This document shows positions 42,129 through 46,350 of a stretch of 46,350 bases of DNA, piece by piece. Source of the stretch: Chitinophagales bacterium (GTDB lineage: Bacteria > Bacteroidota > Bacteroidia > Chitinophagales > CAIOSU01); NCBI GenBank assembly GCA_040877935.1, contig JBBDNB010000062.1, forward strand, positions 1 to 46,350, given 5' to 3'. Under the pieces are notes generated by a model. That model ran no database searches. It was not told the DNA's origin and saw only the letters and a list, made by a program, of their open reading frames with translations. The first letter of the stretch is position 1, and the number at the start of each line of letters is the position of its first letter. Both the position numbers and the translations under genes were made by a program.

Positions 42129-43172
42129 ATGAGCGATCAAAAATTAAAAGTAGCTATAGTTGGGGCTTCCGGTTTTACTGGTTCAGAACTGGCACGTTTG
42201 CTATTGTTTCATCCCCTTGTGGAAATTGTGGCCATTACATCTGAAAGCCACAGCGGAAAACGCTTTTCAGACCTACACCCGCAATTTTGCGAACTGCTCG
42301 ACATGAATCTTGTTCCGGCAGATCAAATGCCTGAAAGCAAACCCGATGCAGTATTTCTGGCTTTGCCACACGGAGTTTCCATGCATTATATCGAAAAATG
42401 GAAAGCCCATAACTTTCGCATTATCGACCTTTCAGGAGATTATCGCCTGAGCGATAAAAGTGTTTATGAAAATTGGTACAAAAAGGAACATACATTTCCC
42501 GAAGCTTTTGAAAATGCAGTGTATGGATTGCCGGAATTGCACAAAGAAAAAGTAAAAAATGCAAAATTGGTTGCCAACCCAGGCTGCTATCCTACCGCAT
42601 CTATATTAGCCCTGGCACCATTGTTCAGCAAGGGCTGGGTTAAAGCAGACTCAGTGATCATCGATGCCAAATCGGGCACAACAGGTGCCGGAATAAAAGC
42701 AAGTCCCACCACCCTGTTTTCCAATGTAAATGACAATTTCAAAGCCTACGGCATCAAGTCGCACCGACATACGGTTGAAATTCAGGAGCAACTGGGTGGC
42801 CTGGTCAATGCAAACATCGATTTGCAATTCACCCCCCACTTACTGCCACTTGATAGAGGGATTTTAGTAAGTGCCTATGCCAGCCCTGAAAAACCTGTGA
42901 ATCAGGAAGTTTTGACTGAGCTTTATAAATTGTTCTACAAAGAACATCCTTTTGTGCGCATTCGCAAGGAAGCTCCTACATTGAAAGATGTGCGCTCTTC
43001 CAATTTTTGCGATATTTATCCGGTTTGGGATAAGCGGACCAACAGGATAATGATTTTCTCCGCCATAGATAATTTAATGAAAGGGGCAGCAGGACAGGCC
43101 GTTCAAAACCTGAACATCATGTATGGGTTCAATGAAAATGCCGGCCTTGAAATTGTTCCGCTAAAACCATGA
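42129..43172 (+). CDS. argC: N-acetyl-gamma-glutamyl-phosphate reductase
   Basis: An NADP-dependent reductase of 347 aa, type 1. The Rossmann start is VAIVGASGFTGSELARLL. The catalytic Cys is C153 in ANPGCYPTA. The segment DAKSGTTGAGIKASPTTLFSNVNDNFKAYGIKSHRHTVEI is typical of the family. It acts between ArgB and ArgD and is adjacent to argD (1-bp gap). Confidence 0.95.
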   Translation: MSDQKLKVAIVGASGFTGSELARLLLFHPLVEIVAITSESHSGKRFSDLHPQFCELLDMNLVPADQMPESKPDAVFLALPHGVSMHYIEKWKAHNFRIIDLSGDYRLSDKSVYENWYKKEHTFPEAFENAVYGLPELHKEKVKNAKLVANPGCYPTASILALAPLFSKGWVKADSVIIDAKSGTTGAGIKASPTTLFSNVNDNFKAYGIKSHRHTVEIQEQLGGLVNANIDLQFTPHLLPLDRGILVSAYASPEKPVNQEVLTELYKLFYKEHPFVRIRKEAPTLKDVRSSNFCDIYPVWDKRTNRIMIFSAIDNLMKGAAGQAVQNLNIMYGFNENAGLEIVPLKP

Positions 43173-43220
43173 AAATACATTTCAATTATTCAATATCAAG
43201 ACAATCAACAAACAACAGTA

Positions 43221-44432
43221 ATGAACCAAAACATCACACACGTAAAAGGTTTTAAATGCTGGGGAGCGCACAGTGGAATAAAATCCATGCGCAGAGACCT
43301 GGCTATTATTTATTCTGAAACACCATGTGCAGCTGCTGCCTGCTTTACCCAAAACAAAGTGCAGGCAGAACCAGTGAAACTGAGCAAAAAACACCTAAAG
43401 GACAATACGGCACAGGTGCTGGTATGCAATGCCGGAAATGCCAATGCCTGTACTGGTGAACAAGGCAAACTGGGCGCTGAGGCTATGGCAAAAATTACCG
43501 CCAGAATGCTTAATTTAAAACCGGAAGATGTAATAGTTGCATCCACAGGATTGATTGGCGAGCCATTTCCTACGCAAGATATTGTAGAAGGTATAGAAAC
43601 CACCATTCCCAAACTCTCAAAAGAAGCAAAAGCGGGTTCATTCGCAGCAAACGCAATACTCACTACCGATACATTTGCCAAAGAAGGTTTTGTAAGCTAT
43701 GAACACGAAGGAGTAGAAATCAATCTGGCCGGAATTGCCAAAGGTTCCGGTATGATACATCCCAATATGGCCACCATGCTGGCTTTTGTTGTTACCGATG
43801 TAAATATTGATAAGAAACTGCTCAACGAATTGCTCTTGTATTGCACTGAGCGTTCTTTTAACTTAATTACTGTAGATGGTGATACCTCTACCAATGACAT
43901 GGTTTCTGTAATGGCCAACGGACAAGCCGGCAATAAAAAAATTACTGCTAAAAGCGACCCCGCCTACCAGGTATTCAAAGACAAATTGCTGGAACTGTTG
44001 ATTCACCTTGCCAAACTCATTGTTTCGGATGGAGAGGGGGCTTCAAAATTTATTGAATACAAAGTGAGCAAAGCTAAAACAGAGGATGTTGCCAGAAAAT
44101 TGGTGCGCAGTATTTCCGGTTCTACTCTCGTAAAAACTGCCGTGTATGGCCGCGACCCCAACTGGGGCAGAATTATCTGCGCAAGTGGAAATGCCGGAGT
44201 GCCTTTCAATTATAAAAAAGCAGACCTTTTTATAGGAGATAAAAATGAAATGATTCAGGTACTCAAAGAAGGACAACCTGCAGATTTTGACCGAAACTTC
44301 GTAAAAAAATTATTGCGGGAATCCAATATTCGCATTCACCTGGAATTGCACACGGGACATGCAGAAGCTACCGGATGGGGCAGCGACCTCACGACAGATT
44401 ATGTGCTTTTTAATTCGGTTTATACTACATAA
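43221..44432 (+). CDS. argJ: Bifunctional ornithine acetyltransferase / N-acetylglutamate synthase
   Basis: A protein of 403 aa that is cleaved autocatalytically before a Thr, here T185 in [16 protein letters not shown]. Other family motifs: [55 protein letters not shown] and [11 protein letters not shown]. It recycles the acetyl group from acetylornithine to glutamate, which fits a cyclic arginine route. It lies 48 bp after argC. argF, argG and argH are not in the window. Confidence 0.95.
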   Translation: MNQNITHVKGFKCWGAHSGIKSMRRDLAIIYSETPCAAAACFTQNKVQAEPVKLSKKHLKDNTAQVLVCNAGNANACTGEQGKLGAEAMAKITARMLNLKPEDVIVASTGLIGEPFPTQDIVEGIETTIPKLSKEAKAGSFAANAILTTDTFAKEGFVSYEHEGVEINLAGIAKGSGMIHPNMATMLAFVVTDVNIDKKLLNELLLYCTERSFNLITVDGDTSTNDMVSVMANGQAGNKKITAKSDPAYQVFKDKLLELLIHLAKLIVSDGEGASKFIEYKVSKAKTEDVARKLVRSISGSTLVKTAVYGRDPNWGRIICASGNAGVPFNYKKADLFIGDKNEMIQVLKEGQPADFDRNFVKKLLRESNIRIHLELHTGHAEATGWGSDLTTDYVLFNSVYTT

Positions 44433-44463
44433 TCACTATATTCAAGGCACTAAAACATCAGTC

Positions 44464-44970
44464 ATGAAAAAGATATGGGTGCTTTTCACATTAGTATCAT
44501 TCCTCGTAATTATAGAAGCTTGTAAAAAAGATGAAGTGCCTGAAGGTGCTTTAAACGACAAAGACTTATTTAACCTGATTGAAAAACAGAATTACAGCTT
44601 TTACAAAGGTAATGACAGCAGACTGCCTGGAGCAAATCCAAATGCACATGGGAGTCACATTCGTACTTTGTTCAATCCCATTGCCCAGTCTGCTTTAGAT
44701 TCCAATGGGGTATTGCCTTCTAATGCTACTTTTCCTGATAGCTCAATAGTGCTCAAAGAAGTATTTGATGGAGAAAACGGTCCTTTTAAGCTCTATGCCG
44801 TAATGATGAAACTGCCCAATCACCCCAATCAAAGTGGCGGCTGGATTTGGAGTGAATACGAAGAGGATGGTAAAACCATCATAAGCATTGCCGATAAAGG
44901 CAATCAATGTTTGAGTTGCCACAGTGCCGTTGACAATCGGGATTTGGTGCGGACTTTTGCTTTTCATTAA
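44464..44970 (+). CDS. Cytochrome P460-like haem lipoprotein
   Basis: A protein of 168 aa. I chose the ATG at 44464 (MKKIWVLFTL), which gives a lipoprotein signal with Cys20 (IIEAC); a longer frame would run into argJ. A c-type haem site, C149-L-S-C152-H153, lies near the C-terminus. The body resembles the cytochrome P460 family: HGSHIRTLFNPIAQSAL, FPDSSIVLKEVF, GGWIWSEYEEDG and the terminal NRDLVRTF. In characterised P460 proteins a Lys cross-links to the haem; K98 (VLKE) is a candidate here (inference). Characterised members oxidise hydroxylamine or bind NO. It lies 31 bp after argJ, possibly read through from it. Confidence 0.8.
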   Translation: MKKIWVLFTLVSFLVIIEACKKDEVPEGALNDKDLFNLIEKQNYSFYKGNDSRLPGANPNAHGSHIRTLFNPIAQSALDSNGVLPSNATFPDSSIVLKEVFDGENGPFKLYAVMMKLPNHPNQSGGWIWSEYEEDGKTIISIADKGNQCLSCHSAVDNRDLVRTFAFH

Positions 44971-44979
44971 TGTTTATCC

Positions 44980-45381
44980 TCAAACAATAAAGCGGACTTC
45001 TGTAAGCTCCAAACCTATTTGATGCACTCCTTTTAAAATGCGTTTGGTTTGAGCCGAAGAAGGTTTTTTAATGCCTTTAATATACTGGGCCAAAAGGCTT
45101 TGATTCATTCCTATCCTTTTGGAAAGTGCCTTTGCATTAATTACTTTGTAAAAATCAAAAAAGCTTTCAAGATCGTATTCAAAACGGATTTCATCAATTT
45201 CATAGACAAATCCTAAATCCTCAAAACTTAAATTGACCATCTCAATTATCATCTCCTGCAATTCTTCCCATGTTTCACCCTGTGTAGCAAAACCTCTGTC
45301 TTTCCATTGCCCTACAGCACTGTAGCCGCTATCTTCTTTTATAATTTTCAATTTGATTTTTGGTTTTCTTATGGTTGCCAT
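44980..45381 (-). CDS. HicB-like antitoxin with HTH domain, no HicA partner visible
   Basis: A protein of 133 aa. The N-terminal half resembles the HicB fold: KLKIIKEDSGYSAVGQWKDRGFATQGETWEELQEMIIEMV. The C-terminal half is an XRE-like helix-turn-helix (AKALSKRIGMNQSLLAQYIKGIKKPSSAQTKRILKGVHQIG). HicB antitoxins normally accompany a small HicA mRNA interferase gene, most often upstream. The 295 bp upstream of this gene contain no HicA ORF and lead directly into an IS110 element. It is therefore solitary, perhaps because of the insertion. Confidence 0.75.
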   Translation of the reverse strand: MATIRKPKIKLKIIKEDSGYSAVGQWKDRGFATQGETWEELQEMIIEMVNLSFEDLGFVYEIDEIRFEYDLESFFDFYKVINAKALSKRIGMNQSLLAQYIKGIKKPSSAQTKRILKGVHQIGLELTEVRFIV

Positions 45382-45424
45382 GTCCGTTATCTGTTAAATC
45401 ATCACTAAAAAATGAATACGTTGG

Positions 45425-45446
45425 TCGTTGAGCGTAGTCGAAACGA
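45425..45446. repeat. REP-like hairpin
   Basis: TCGTT-GAGCGTAGTCG-AAACGA pairs TCGTT with AACGA around the TTGAGCGTAGTCGAA core. This core is a familiar dispersed intergenic repeat type in Bacteroidota (recalled, not searched). Confidence 0.5.
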
Positions 45447-45540
45447 TATTATCGAACACACATACTCTTTTAAGCTCGAATTTAAAAGTAATAAATTTAT
45501 TACTTTATACAAATGTAGTTCATGAAAAGTTGCATTTGTC

Positions 45541-45638
45541 TTAACTGTCTGACGGTTAATTCTACTGAAGTTCTTGTGGAATTGATTGGTCTGGGACTAC
45601 CTGATAGTTTAGGGGTCTAAATGGTTTTAACCGTCTGA
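45541..45638. repeat. Direct and inverted repeats next to the IS110 transposase
   Basis: TTAACTGTCTGA (45541-45552) recurs as TTAACCGTCTGA (45627-45638), 86 bp apart with one mismatch. GACGGTTAA (45551-45559) is an exact inverted copy of TTAACCGTC (45627-45635). They lie in the non-coding region just 3' of the transposase stop, so they may belong to the right end of the IS element. Confidence 0.45.
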
Positions 45639-45676
45639 ATTTCTACGGGTATCCAAATAAAAATGGAAAAAATTTA

Positions 45677-46350
45677 TCAGGCATAACTGGCCAACGGCAC
45701 ATAAGGTGTCCGTCTTTTGATTACCGCAAAGATCCTTTGTATCAGTTTGTTCTTGACTGCGTTCATCACCGTCCCGTATTCCTTTCCCTCGTCCATCTTT
45801 CGTTGGTAGTAGCCCTTCAGCTGCTTGTCGTACTGGATGGCCACCTGTGCCCCATTGGATAGCAGGGACTTGATGAACTTGTTGCCAAATGGGTGCACCT
45901 TGTCCTTACCCTTCCTGGTAGTTCCCGATTGGTTGGGGTACGGGGCAATACTGAGGTAGCTTGCCATTTTGCGGGCATTGCCGAATCGCCCGTAGTTGGA
46001 GCTAAAGGCGATAATGGAGGCCGATATGATGGGGCCGACACCAATGACCGAACGCCCCAGTTGATCATTTTTTTGCATCTTTTTGTTTCGACTGACTGTT
46101 TCCTGGATACATTTCTCGACTTCAGTTATCTGCTGTTTATACAGTTCAACCAGTTTCCCGTTCTGTTCCTCAAACAGAGCATACATATCGGAATCCAGAT
46201 CTGGCTTTTGGTTTGCAAGGCTGTTAATGGTGGCCTTTTTCTTGCTTACTAGAAATGCCCTTCTGGAAAGAAGTTTGCGCAGTTTTGTGCAATCCCCGTT
46301 GTCCGGCACATCGGCCTGTATCTCGTCCCTGCGCTGATAGGCATAGGTGC
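45677..46350 (-). mobile_element. IS110-family transposase, partial at the window edge
   Basis: The frame is open to the right edge (continuing TYAYQRRDEIQADVPDNG upstream of any start) and ends at 45677, so only the C-terminal 224 codons are present. The coiled-coil linker (SKKKATINSL to KKMQKND) is followed by the transposase_20 domain: SVIGVGPIISASIIAF, GRFGNARKMASYLSIAPYPNQSGTTRKGKDKVHPFGNKFIK. The Ser in NQSGT is the expected nucleophile of this domain. IS110 elements insert without long terminal inverted repeats and use a structured non-coding end as a bridge RNA. The exact element boundary is not determined. Confidence 0.9.

Noticed and set aside
44359-44463. Longer start of the P460-like gene inside argJ
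   Set aside because: The extension would hide the lipoprotein signal peptide that begins at the ATG at 44464.
45382-45676. A hidden HicA toxin gene upstream of hicB
   Set aside because: Reading the minus strand gives no small ORF with HicA-like sequence before the IS110 region.

Overview
The window looks like a chromosomal segment of a member of the phylum Bacteroidota, probably a marine or aquatic Saprospiria, Chitinophagia or Flavobacteriia type. The DNA is AT-rich. It carries many secreted lipoproteins, a type IX secretion C-terminal sorting domain, menaquinone genes, the ArgJ arginine route and several TAnnTTTG-type -7 promoter boxes. Several genes have TTG as their only usable start. 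The exact genus cannot be read from the sequence alone.

Layout. 1-2570 (-): the N-terminal part of a large secreted Cys-rich repeat protein that runs off the left edge. 2935-4727 (+): an outer-membrane barrel-like protein and an S41 protease lipoprotein. 4728-6425: a lipoprotein, then a cupin gene divergent from a TetR regulator, with two matching operator palindromes between them. 6539-11676 (+): menaquinone genes menD, menA, menC and menE (no menF or menB), interrupted by an orphan antitoxin-like gene on the opposite strand. 11705-12434: a DUF1801 protein, tRNA-His and tRNA-Lys. 12627-15784 (-): a DUF4920 lipoprotein, a geranylgeranyl-reductase-type flavoprotein and a secreted beta-lactamase-fold protein that has lost its catalytic motifs. 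15934-16185: a compact element with terminal inverted repeats and nested hairpins. 16230-17540 (+): a sterol desaturase/fatty acid hydroxylase family protein. 17629-19304 (-): a periplasmic redox operon of glutathione peroxidase, TlpA-like and thioredoxin-like genes. 19369-21978 (-): a VWA + MoxR-like ATPase pair. 22315-24451 (+): prfB with its programmed +1 frameshift, arsC and ung. 24448-27075 (-): a large DUF3352 protein. 27196-30144: DUF423, an Lgt-like protein and mtaB.

30228-39786 (-) is the most interesting block. It is a tight run reading asnB, a UDP-sugar epimerase, a GT-A glycosyltransferase and two tandem giant membrane proteins (966 and 962 aa). These resemble the eukaryotic TMTC O-mannosyltransferases: a polytopic GT-C-like body with C-terminal TPRs. 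I infer an uncharacterised protein or surface-glycan glycosylation locus.

40082-44432 (+): arginine cluster argB-argD-argC-argJ, followed by a cytochrome P460-like haem lipoprotein. 44980-45381 (-): a HicB-like antitoxin without HicA. 45677-46350 (-): the C-terminal part of an IS110-family transposase that runs off the right edge, with a repeat-containing non-coding end next to it.
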